This document shows positions 1 through 6,309 of a DNA stretch of 6,742 nt, piece after piece; position 1 is the first letter of the stretch; every line of letters starts with the position of its first letter. This DNA comes from Verrucomicrobiota bacterium (lineage in GTDB: Bacteria; Verrucomicrobiota; Verrucomicrobiia; Opitutales; Opitutaceae). A program made the position numbers and the translations under genes. Location of the stretch: contig JAEZSJ010000257.1 in assembly GCA_023443985.1 (NCBI GenBank), positions 1 through 6,742 of the forward strand, read 5' to 3'. The notes beneath the pieces are model-generated. The model saw only the letters and a list, made by a program, of their open reading frames with translations. It searched no databases and was not told where the DNA came from.

Positions 1-233
1 GACTCGTCGTCCTCGACCGTCGTGTGCCCCGACCGCGGCGAGGCCGCGGCGCCCTCTCCGCCGCCCGCGTCCGCCGCTTGCGCCGATTCGCCGGAAGCAG
101 GGCCGGTGTTGGAGTCGAGCAACGAGGCGAACGAAGTGTCCGCCGTCTCGTCGGCCGATCCTCCGGCCTCCGCCGGAATTCCGGCGCCGGGATTCGGGGT
201 GGCTGCGGACGGGGGGAAGAATGCGACCTGCAT
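1..233 (-). CDS. Probable flagellar hook-length control protein FliK, N-terminal fragment (runs off the left edge)
   Basis: An open frame with no stop runs from an ATG at 233 to the left edge, giving about 77 residues of a longer protein. It begins MQVAFFPPSAATPNPGAG and is rich in Ala, Gly, Ser, Pro, Asp and Glu, with no predicted membrane segment. A short FASLLDS segment near residues 35-41 recalls the small hydrophobic patch often seen early in FliK proteins. Third codon positions are about 83% G or C, which supports real coding. The gene starts 40 bases after the MotE/YlxF-like gene on the same strand, where fliK sits in Bacillus-type operons. FliK is a secreted molecular ruler that stops hook growth and switches export to filament subunits. 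FliK N-termini are poorly conserved and the diagnostic C-terminal domain is outside the window, so the name rests mainly on position. There is no Shine-Dalgarno motif before the ATG. The frame is probably real; the name is moderately likely. Confidence 0.5.
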   Translation of the reverse strand, partial: MQVAFFPPSAATPNPGAGIPAEAGGSADETADTSFASLLDSNTGPASGESAQAADAGGGEGAAASPRSGHTTVEDDE

Positions 234-273
234 GGCGGTTTCGATCAACTGGGTTGGGGCGGAGCGAAGCGGG

Positions 274-900
274 TCAGGAACCCGCGCGGGGTTTGCCGGC
301 CTTCATCAGCCGGAGACGCTCGGAGAGCGTGGCCGCGCGTTGGGCGAGGCCGTCCTTCTCGCCGGCGTCCCTCGACATCTCCTCGAAGATCGGGCCGACG
401 GCATCGGCTTTCATCAGGGAGAGGATCTTGACGACGGTGGTGTCGTCCATCTGCGAGAAGATCGCGACGGCCGCCTTCGGCGTGAGGTTGGAGTAGGTCT
501 GGGCGAGGCCCTTGAGGTTCTTGAGCTCGTCCATGCCGACCGCGGTGAGCAGCTGGTCGATCTCGGCGCGTTGGGCCTCGATCTCGCGGCGGGTGCGCGC
601 GAGCTCGGCCGTCTCCGCCTCCAGTCGCGTCTCGCGCATGACGACCGACTGCTCGCGCTCGCGAAGCTTCTCGCGTTGGTCGCGCAGCTCCGCGGCCAGC
701 TTCTCGACCTCGGGGGTCCACATGTTCCAGGGCGGGCGGGCCTCCCGGGGGCGCATGACCTCGGGGACCTCGCGGCCCGGAGCCGAGGCGAGCGAGCGGA
801 CCATGGCGGGCGCGCTCTGCAGCAGGAGAAAGATGCTCACCGCCGGCTGAAGGAGCGCGATCAGCACCGCGGCGAACCAGGGCTTGGTGAGGATGTTCAT
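274..900 (-). CDS. MotE/YlxF-like flagellar protein (N-terminal membrane helix, coiled coil, MgtE-N-like domain)
   Basis: This 208-residue protein starts at an ATG overlapping the fliJ stop (ATGA). Residues 1-6 are a short cytoplasmic tail with one Lys, and residues about 7-27 form a single hydrophobic helix with no obvious signal-peptidase site, so it is probably an inner-membrane anchor. A Pro/Arg-rich linker follows (about 40-60), then a highly charged coiled coil (about 62-118). A compact C-terminal domain (about 122-180) contains LTPKAAVAIFSQMDDTTVVKIL, which resembles the MgtE N-terminal domain fold. This layout matches MotE/FlbB of spirochaetes and epsilonproteobacteria and YlxF of Bacillus. 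MotE and FlbB work at the periplasmic side of the flagellar motor as stator or collar scaffolds. The position between fliJ and probable fliK matches ylxF. The family assignment is fairly secure; the exact role in this organism is inferred. The protein could instead be a lineage-specific assembly factor. Confidence 0.78.
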   Translation of the reverse strand: MNILTKPWFAAVLIALLQPAVSIFLLLQSAPAMVRSLASAPGREVPEVMRPREARPPWNMWTPEVEKLAAELRDQREKLREREQSVVMRETRLEAETAELARTRREIEAQRAEIDQLLTAVGMDELKNLKGLAQTYSNLTPKAAVAIFSQMDDTTVVKILSLMKADAVGPIFEEMSRDAGEKDGLAQRAATLSERLRLMKAGKPRAGS

Positions 901-1343
901 GACTCCGGGAAGAGGCCGCCGCGGGGCAGCCGGTCGTCGAGTTGGCGTTGTTCGAAACGGATAAGCTCGGTCTGGAAACGCTCGCGGGCCTTGGCGCGGA
1001 GCTTGTCGACGAGGCGGACCTGCAGGTGCGCGTCGATCCAACGCTGGCGGGCCGCCTCCTGCTCGCGCTCCGCCCGGGCGACCGCCTCCGCGGCCGCCTT
1101 CTCCTCGTCAAGCTCGCTCCGATACGCGCGCAGGAAGGAGGCGTGCATCTCTCCCGGCAGCCCGGTCGTGCGGCGCACGATGAGCGCCTCGACAAACTGC
1201 GCCACGCGCAGCTGCTGCCGCCCGAACGCGGCGTCGCATTCCTCCCGCCGGCGGTTCGCCGCGGCGAACGCCTCGTTCGCCCGCATCTCCTGGAGATGCC
1301 GGAGCGTCGCGACGGGCTCGAGCGTGAAGCGGAACTTCTTCAT
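897..1343 (-). CDS. fliJ: Flagellar export protein FliJ (export ATPase central stalk)
   Basis: The product has 148 residues, the usual size for FliJ, and opens with MKKFRFTLEPVATLRHLQE, a characteristic FliJ start (basic N-terminus, then F-x-L-x-P-v-x-x-L-R). The rest is almost wholly charged helix rich in Arg, Glu, Ala and Gln, consistent with the antiparallel two-helix coiled coil that resembles the F1-ATPase gamma subunit. In known systems FliJ inserts into the FliI hexamer, links it to FlhA and escorts export chaperones. The ATG at 1343 overlaps the fliI stop by four bases (ATGA), and the fliJ stop overlaps the next start in the same way, so translation of the three genes is probably coupled. 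The frame stays open further upstream, but that extension is Arg-rich out-of-frame fliI sequence, so the ATG at 1343 is the right start. Sequence similarity in this family is low; identification rests on start motif, size, helicity and position. Confidence 0.9.
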   Translation of the reverse strand: MKKFRFTLEPVATLRHLQEMRANEAFAAANRRREECDAAFGRQQLRVAQFVEALIVRRTTGLPGEMHASFLRAYRSELDEEKAAAEAVARAEREQEAARQRWIDAHLQVRLVDKLRAKARERFQTELIRFEQRQLDDRLPRGGLFPES

Positions 1344-2656
1344 CCGACGATGCGTTTGAGGGCGGCGAACGCGTCGCCCCGGCGGGCGAACTCGTCGACC
1401 TTCTGGCGGAGGAACTTCGCGAGGGGCTCGCGCAGCTCGATCGCGCGGTCGACGACCGGGTTCGAGTTCTTCGGATACGCGCCGATGGTGATCAGATCCT
1501 CGTTGCGGCGGTAGACCGCCAACGACTCGCGCGCCTTGGCGACCGTGTCGAGTTCGGGGGCGGTGCAGATGTCGCGGCTCAGGCGGGAGACGCTGTCGAG
1601 CACGTCGATCGCCGGGTAGTGGTTGGAGTTGGCGAGCGCGCGGGAGAGCACGATGTGGCCGTCGAGGATGCCGCGCACGGCGTCGGCGATCGGCTCGTTC
1701 ATGTCGTCGCCCTCGACGAGCACGGTGTACAATGCGGTGATGGCGCCACACTCGCTGGTGCCGGCGCGCTCGAGCAGGCGCGGCAGGAGCGAGAAGACCG
1801 AGGGCGTGTAGCCGCGAGTGGCGGGCGGCTCGCCCACCGCCAGGCCGATCTCGCGCTGGGCCATGGCGAAACGGGTCACGGAATCGAGCAGCAGCAGCAC
1901 GCTCTTGCCCTGCGCGCGGAACGCCTCCGCCACCGCCGTCGCGGTGAACGCGCTGCGGACGCGCAACGGCGCGGGCTGGTCGGAGGTGGCGACGACGATC
2001 ACGCTGCGCTTCAGGCCAGCCTCGCCGAGATCCTTCTCCAGGAACTCGCGCACCTCGCGGCCGCGCTCGCCGATGAGCCCGACCACGACCACGTCGGCCT
2101 GCACGCCGCGCGCCATCATGCCGAGCAGCGTGGACTTGCCCACGCCCGAGCCGGCGAACAGGCCCACGCGTTGGCCGCGGCCGAGCGGGATGAACGTGTC
2201 CACGGCGCGGATGCCGGTCGGGATCGCCTCCTTGATGCGCTCGCGCCGGAGCGCGTTGGGACGGGCGGAGCCGGTCGGCACCACCGGGGGGAGAAAACGT
2301 CCGCCGTCGATCGGGCGGCCGAGGCCGTCCAGCACGCGGCCGAGGAGGCTCTCGCCGGGCTCGGGCAACAGCGGGCGGTCGCCGGCGACGACCTTGCAGC
2401 CGGCGTGCAGCCCCTCCATGTCGCCCAGCGGCATGAGCAGCACGGTGTGCTGCCGGAAGCCGACCACCTCGGCCTGCAGGGTCGAGCCGTCGCGCTCGGA
2501 CTTGATGAGGCAGATGTCGCCCAGGCCCACGTTGGGGCCGTCGGCCTCCACGATCAGGCCGGCGACGCCGGTCACGCGGCCGGCGCGCTCCGTCGGCACC
2601 GTTTTCTGGATGCGGGCGGCGAGGTCGTGGACGAAGGGCTCGAGGTTGGTGCTCAC
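1340..2656 (-). CDS. fliI: Flagellum-specific ATPase FliI
   Basis: The 438-residue product matches the length of FliI and powers unfolding and entry of substrates at the flagellar type III export gate, using ATP in a cytoplasmic hexamer. Visible motifs are the Walker A loop AGSGVGKST (residues 168-176, Lys174), the GERGREV segment with the catalytic glutamate (Glu197), the Walker B strand ending at Asp258 (SVLLLLDSVTR), and the alpha/beta ATPase signature PAIDVLDSVS (348-357). The N-terminal beta-barrel domain spans about 25-95 and the helical C-terminal domain about 370-438. The start is a GTG with no Shine-Dalgarno motif; the preceding 21 bases are C-rich. No alternative start preserves the N-terminal domain, so I accept the GTG. 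It lies 21 bases after fliH and overlaps fliJ by four bases. Virulence-type secretion ATPases share these motifs, but the flagellar neighbours settle the identity. Confidence 0.97.
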   Translation of the reverse strand: MSTNLEPFVHDLAARIQKTVPTERAGRVTGVAGLIVEADGPNVGLGDICLIKSERDGSTLQAEVVGFRQHTVLLMPLGDMEGLHAGCKVVAGDRPLLPEPGESLLGRVLDGLGRPIDGGRFLPPVVPTGSARPNALRRERIKEAIPTGIRAVDTFIPLGRGQRVGLFAGSGVGKSTLLGMMARGVQADVVVVGLIGERGREVREFLEKDLGEAGLKRSVIVVATSDQPAPLRVRSAFTATAVAEAFRAQGKSVLLLLDSVTRFAMAQREIGLAVGEPPATRGYTPSVFSLLPRLLERAGTSECGAITALYTVLVEGDDMNEPIADAVRGILDGHIVLSRALANSNHYPAIDVLDSVSRLSRDICTAPELDTVAKARESLAVYRRNEDLITIGAYPKNSNPVVDRAIELREPLAKFLRQKVDEFARRGDAFAALKRIVG

Positions 2657-2677
2657 GGGAGGTGGGGTTCGGTGGGC

Positions 2678-3262
2678 TCAGGCGTGGGCGAGGCTCTCCT
2701 GGAGCGCGCGCAGGCGCGTGGTGCCGCGGGCGTCGACGACGCCGAAGCGGCTGCGCACGAGGCAGTCGCCGGGTTGGAGGTTGGCCTCGGTGGTGATCTT
2801 CAGCCCGGTGAAGTCGGCGAGCCAGCCGGGGTTGACCTTCTCGAGCAGGGCGGCGTCGCGGGCGGAGACGACGAGCTCGAGGCCGGTCGTCTCGGGGAAC
2901 AGCTCGTCGAGCGCGTCGTGGCAGATGCGCTCCACGACCTCGACCGGCGGCTCCCAGCCGGCGAGCAACCGGCGGCCGATCTCGACGGCGAGCCCGGGCA
3001 GGGCGGCGCGCACCTGGTCGGCGAGCCGGGTCTCGGCCTGCCGCAGCGCCTCGAACAGGGTCTCGTTGAGTTGTTGGACCTCGGTGCGCATCTCGACCAG
3101 CTGGGCGTCGGCGAAGCGGCGCGTATCCTCCGCTCCCTCACGCCGCGCCTGCTCGCGCAGCTCCTGCAGCTCGGCCTCGGTGAGCGTGCGCGCGCGCGCC
3201 CGCACCACGGCGGTGGCGCCGTGCAGCGGACGGTCGAAGACGACGAGTTTAGACAACGACAT
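2678..3262 (-). CDS. fliH: Flagellar assembly protein FliH (negative regulator/stator of FliI)
   Basis: With the start at 3262 the product is 194 residues, beginning MSLSKLVVFDRPLHG. FliH dimers bind the FliI N-terminus, hold it inactive and dock the ATPase at the export apparatus, much as the peripheral stalk of F-type ATPases does. A charged, predicted coiled-coil segment (about 27-85) leads into a globular C-terminal domain. The end of that domain, GDCLVRSRFGVVDARGTTRL (about 165-184), is the typical FliH/YscL/AtpF-delta-like ending. The frame stays open upstream to an ATG at 3349, but those extra 29 residues are Arg/Ser-rich shadow of fliG. The ATG at 3262 has the one good Shine-Dalgarno motif in the window (AGGA, five bases away) and overlaps the fliG end by 14 bases. 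No Trp occurs in the first 15 residues, unlike Escherichia/Salmonella FliH where N-terminal Trp residues contact FliN and FlhA. Confidence 0.92.
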   Translation of the reverse strand: MSLSKLVVFDRPLHGATAVVRARARTLTEAELQELREQARREGAEDTRRFADAQLVEMRTEVQQLNETLFEALRQAETRLADQVRAALPGLAVEIGRRLLAGWEPPVEVVERICHDALDELFPETTGLELVVSARDAALLEKVNPGWLADFTGLKITTEANLQPGDCLVRSRFGVVDARGTTRLRALQESLAHA

Positions 3263-4310
3263 TGGATTCCTGGGCTTCGAGGCTGACCTCCCCCTCCTCC
3301 TCCAGCCGGCGGACGACCTGGATGATCGCATCCTGCGCCTGCTCGACATCGCGCAGGCGGACCGGCCCGAGCATGGAGATCTCCTCCTTGAGGCTCTCGG
3401 CGGCGCGCTTGGAGATCGCCGCGTAGATCTTGTTCCGCAGCCCCTCGCTGGCCGACTTCATCGAGACCGCGAGGTTCGACGAGTCCACCTCGCGCATGAC
3501 GCGCTGCAGGTCCTGCACGGTGAGGCGGTTGAGGTCCTCGAAGCCGAACATCTTCTTCCGGACGGCGGCGCCGAGGGTGGCGTTGCGCTCCTCGATCTTG
3601 GCGAGGAGGGTCTTGGAGATGTCCTTGTCGAGGGCGTTGAGCACCTCGGCGACGCTGCGCACGCCGCCGCTGCGGTGGAACGTGGGCCGCGCCTTCACGT
3701 CGAAGTGCTTGCCCAGGCTGCGCACCACCTTGCCGACCAACTCCAAGGAGGTGCTCTCGATCGTACCCAGCCGCTCGACCACCTCCTCGCGCATCTCGGG
3801 GCTGAGCATGGTGAGGATCTCGGCGGCCTTCGGCGTCTCGAGGTAGGAGAGCACGAACGCGATCGTCTGCGGCTGCTCGCTCTTGATGAGGTTGCAGATC
3901 TGGCGCCCCTCCATCTCGGCGATGTCCTTGATGACGTCGATCGAGGTGCCGCTCGGTCCGACGCGGCCCATGATGGAGGCGGCCTTGAAGTCGCCCTTCG
4001 CCAGCTCGAGCGTGCGCTGCGCGAACGGGCTGCCGCCGAGCACGCCCTTGGTGCTCTCGAGGATGACGGAGCTGAACTCCCGGATCGAGGCCTCCTGCTG
4101 CTCGACGGGGATCAGTCCGAGCTGTGTCATCTCCTTGGTGACAGACTCGACGGTGTTGTCGTCGAAGTGCTTCATCAGCTCGGCGGCGGACTCCGGGCCG
4201 ATGGTGACGAGGAACACCGCCAGCTTCTTCGCGCGGGAGAACTTCTCGTAGTCCTGGACGGGGGCGGCGCCCGTCGCGGCGCCCTCGAGTGAGGTGGAGG
4301 AAAGGGCCAT
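3249..4310 (-). CDS. fliG: Flagellar motor switch protein FliG
   Basis: The 353-residue product is slightly longer than Escherichia coli FliG (331), mainly from a Ser/Thr/Ala-rich leader before residue about 22. FliG sits on the cytoplasmic face of the MS ring, binds FliF through its N-domain and FliM through its middle domain, and meets the stator through its C-domain. The N-domain (about 23-120) has KLAVFLVTIGPESAAELMKHF. The middle domain (about 125-215) carries EQPQ at 145-148, where many FliGs have EHPQ. The C-domain (about 240-340) keeps the torque-generating charges: by alignment Lys285, Arg302, Glu309/Glu310 and Arg318 correspond to E. coli Lys264, Arg281, Asp288/Asp289 and Arg297. 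The GPVR context of Arg318 is intact. The start lies three bases after the fliF stop, implying translational coupling; its own leader has no clear Shine-Dalgarno motif. Confidence 0.97.
   Translation of the reverse strand: MALSSTSLEGAATGAAPVQDYEKFSRAKKLAVFLVTIGPESAAELMKHFDDNTVESVTKEMTQLGLIPVEQQEASIREFSSVILESTKGVLGGSPFAQRTLELAKGDFKAASIMGRVGPSGTSIDVIKDIAEMEGRQICNLIKSEQPQTIAFVLSYLETPKAAEILTMLSPEMREEVVERLGTIESTSLELVGKVVRSLGKHFDVKARPTFHRSGGVRSVAEVLNALDKDISKTLLAKIEERNATLGAAVRKKMFGFEDLNRLTVQDLQRVMREVDSSNLAVSMKSASEGLRNKIYAAISKRAAESLKEEISMLGPVRLRDVEQAQDAIIQVVRRLEEEGEVSLEAQESNVVV
3268..3271 (-). promoter_or_regulatory. Shine-Dalgarno motif that fixes the fliH start
   Basis: AGGA on the minus strand lies five bases before the ATG at 3262, inside the last codons of fliG. 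It decides between this start and the longer open frame beginning at 3349. It is the only well-spaced Shine-Dalgarno motif I find before any of the nine starts, eight of which can be judged. Confidence 0.7.
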
Positions 4311-4313
4311 GGC

Positions 4314-5903
4314 TCAGGTCTGCTTGTTGATCGCCATCCAGTCGCGCAGGGCGGTGCCCACGTTGGTCGGCTTCTGGCGGATGAGCTCGTTGATCAGCTC
4401 GGGGGTGACCGCGCCGGAGACGCCGGTGAGGGCGCGCTGTTCGGAGGCGGGGATCTCGCGGAGCAGCTCCACCGGCACAGCCTCGGGCTTCTCGCGGCCG
4501 AGGCGGCGGAGGAAGAAGAGGATGAGCGCGGCCGCGGCGACCACCGGCAGGAAACGCACCGCCATGTCGAGATAGGGGCCGACCTTGTTCTGCTGCCGGA
4601 TCTGCTCGGCCTGGATCGCGAGCGGCTCGGAGGCGAACGCGACCTCCTGCAGCGTGACGAGGCTTTCGGCGGTCTGGCCGGGAGCGAGCTTCACGCCGAG
4701 GGCGTTGACGACGAGCTGGCGGAGGTTGTTGAGCTCGTCGGCGGTGCGCGGCTGGGGTTGCGGGGCCTCGGGCGTGCCCCCGACGCGCTGGTTGAGGAAC
4801 ACGGCCGCGGTGATCGAGCGCACGGTGCCGGGGCTGCGCGTGATCGAGGTGCGGGTGGTGTTGATCTCGTAGCTGGTGGTGCGGTTCTTCCGGTTCTGCT
4901 CGGTGCGGGTCTGCGGTGCGGTGCCGGCGGCGTTCGCCGCGGCGGCCGCGCCCGCCTCGCCGGGGATGTTGGCGGCGGTGCCCACGGCGCCGCCGGCCCG
5001 TCCCTCGGCCGAGGCGCTCACGTCCTCGGTGGAGGTCTGTGAGCGCACGACCTGGCCGTCCGGATCGTACTTCTCCTCGGCGATCGTGGTGGCGTCGGTG
5101 TCGACCTCGGCGGAGACGCGCACGACGGCGTTGCCGGATCCGACGGCGGCGGCAAGCATGGTCTCGACCTTGCGGGCGAAGTAGTCCTCGACGCTCTGCC
5201 TGTATTTGATCTGGCTGGACGCCGTGGTGAGCAACGGGTCGGTCTTGAGCTCCTCGGAGAGCACCCGGCCGCGGTTGTCGACGACCGCGACGGCGTCCGG
5301 CAGCAGGCCCTGCACGGCGTTGGAGACGAGGTGGCGGATGGCGTTGACCTGCTCGGGGGAGATGCGGCCGCCGCCCAGGTCGATGAAGACGGAGGCGCTG
5401 GGCTTGACCGACTGGTCGACGAGCAGCAGCCGGTTCTCCGGCTGCACGATCAGCACGCGCGCGCCGCGCACGCCCTCGAGCTGGGAGATGGTGCGGCTGA
5501 GCTCGCCCTGGAGGGCGCGGGCGTAGTTGGTGCGTTGGACGAAGTCGGATACGCCGAAGTTGCCCTTGTCGAAGATCTCGAAGCCGACGCCCTCCCCGCT
5601 GGGCAGGCCCTTGCCGGCGAGATCCATGCGCAGGCGGTGCACCTGCTCCGCCGGCACGAAGACGGCGCCGCCGCCGGCCTCGATTCGATGCGGGATGTTG
5701 TTCGACTGGAGGTAGCTGATCACCGCCGCGGCGTCCTTCTCGCCGAGCCGCCCGTACAGCAGCTGGTAGTCGGGGCGGCGCGACCAGCTGACCAGCGCCG
5801 CCAGGCCGGCGACGACGACCATCGCGGCGATGACGAGCGACACGCGCTGGTTGGCGCCGAGGTGGCTCCAGAGGGTGCCGAGGGATTGGAGGATGTTTTT
5901 CAT
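4314..5903 (-). CDS. fliF: Flagellar MS-ring protein FliF
   Basis: The 529-residue protein forms the membrane MS ring, the base on which rotor, rod and export gate assemble. Two membrane helices bracket a large periplasmic part: TM1 at about 21-40 and TM2 at about 448-466. Ring-building motif 1 (YscJ/FliF family) covers about 45-110, with YQLLYGRLGEKDAAAVISYL and GVGFEIFDKGNFGVSDF. RBM2 covers about 125-215 with ARVLIVQPENRLL. RBM3 and the collar cover about 235-370. An Ala/Gly-rich, low-complexity stretch (about 298-330) falls in the variable collar loop. The cytoplasmic tail ends in a helix pair (about 499-526, containing NELIRQKPTNVGTALRDWM) that in the family binds the FliG N-domain. The gene lies 35 bases after fliE, with a C-rich leader lacking a Shine-Dalgarno motif, and 3 bases before fliG. 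At 529 residues it is close to the usual family length (about 530-570). Confidence 0.97.
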   Translation of the reverse strand: MKNILQSLGTLWSHLGANQRVSLVIAAMVVVAGLAALVSWSRRPDYQLLYGRLGEKDAAAVISYLQSNNIPHRIEAGGGAVFVPAEQVHRLRMDLAGKGLPSGEGVGFEIFDKGNFGVSDFVQRTNYARALQGELSRTISQLEGVRGARVLIVQPENRLLLVDQSVKPSASVFIDLGGGRISPEQVNAIRHLVSNAVQGLLPDAVAVVDNRGRVLSEELKTDPLLTTASSQIKYRQSVEDYFARKVETMLAAAVGSGNAVVRVSAEVDTDATTIAEEKYDPDGQVVRSQTSTEDVSASAEGRAGGAVGTAANIPGEAGAAAAANAAGTAPQTRTEQNRKNRTTSYEINTTRTSITRSPGTVRSITAAVFLNQRVGGTPEAPQPQPRTADELNNLRQLVVNALGVKLAPGQTAESLVTLQEVAFASEPLAIQAEQIRQQNKVGPYLDMAVRFLPVVAAAALILFFLRRLGREKPEAVPVELLREIPASEQRALTGVSGAVTPELINELIRQKPTNVGTALRDWMAINKQT

Positions 5904-5938
5904 GCGGGGCGGCGGGCGGGCTCAGCGAAGGGTGGCGG

Positions 5939-6277
5939 TCACACGGGCATGCGCATGAGCTCCTGGTAGGACTCCACGAGCTTGTTGCGCACCTCGACCA
6001 TGAGCCCGAGCGCGAGCGAGGACTCCTGCAGCGAGATCATCGCGGTGTGGAGCTGGTCGGACTGGCCGAGCATGACCTTCTGCGTCTCGGCGGCGGCCGT
6101 CTGTCGGGTGGTGTTCACCTCGTCGACAAGCTTGGTGAACAGGTTGCCGAACTGGTGCGCCCCGCTGAGCCCGGTGGTCTTCTCGGGCGAGGCCGGAGCT
6201 GCGGCGCGATCCAACCGCGTCGGGACGACGGCGGGGTGCGAAGTGATGGTGCTGAAGGAGCCGATGGGGCTGAGCAT
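5939..6277 (-). CDS. fliE: Flagellar hook-basal body protein FliE
   Basis: The 112-residue product matches the usual FliE size (about 100-110). FliE is the first periplasmic subunit exported and joins the MS ring and export gate to the proximal rod. The first 40 residues are variable and Pro/Ala/Thr-rich. The conserved helical part follows, from HQFGNLFTKLVDEVN (about 41-55) through the family's ending ESSLALGLMVEVRNKLVESYQELMRMPV (85-112), in which the M-x-x-x-R-N-K-L-x-x-x-Y-x-E-L/I-M-x-M-x-V pattern is diagnostic. No cleaved signal peptide is present, as expected for a type III export substrate. It lies 32 bases after flgC and 35 before fliF on the same strand. The leader before the ATG is C-rich with no Shine-Dalgarno motif. 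Confidence 0.96.
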   Translation of the reverse strand: MLSPIGSFSTITSHPAVVPTRLDRAAAPASPEKTTGLSGAHQFGNLFTKLVDEVNTTRQTAAAETQKVMLGQSDQLHTAMISLQESSLALGLMVEVRNKLVESYQELMRMPV

Positions 6278-6309
6278 GGCGCGGTGGGCTGGGGATTGGC
6301 GGTGCCGGA

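Noticed and set aside
279..293. Inverted repeat (5-bp stem AACCC/GGGTT around CGCGC) near the end of the MotE-like gene, considered as a terminator
   Set aside because: The stem is short, lies inside the coding sequence, and has no T-tract after it on the minus strand; the next gene starts only 40 bases beyond the stop.
22..1359. A 445-codon plus-strand open frame opposite fliJ, the MotE-like gene and probable fliK
   Set aside because: It covers three well-supported minus-strand genes and has typical shadow composition (Arg/Asp/Gly-rich, then Ser/Arg-rich).
1340..2656. Possibility that the ATPase belongs to a virulence-type (injectisome) secretion system
   Set aside because: The flanking genes are flagellar-specific (flgC, fliE, fliF, fliG, fliJ), so FliI is the simplest reading.
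1619..3286. A 555-codon plus-strand open frame rich in Ala, His, Gly and Glu
   Set aside because: Same high-GC antisense effect over fliI and fliH; the composition is that of a shadow frame and no family is recognisable.
1818..4292. An 824-codon open frame on the plus strand, antisense to fliI, fliH and fliG
   Set aside because: Long antisense frames are expected opposite high-GC genes. The translation is Arg/Ser/Pro- then Asp/His/Leu-rich with no recognisable domain, and the minus-strand genes are unmistakable.
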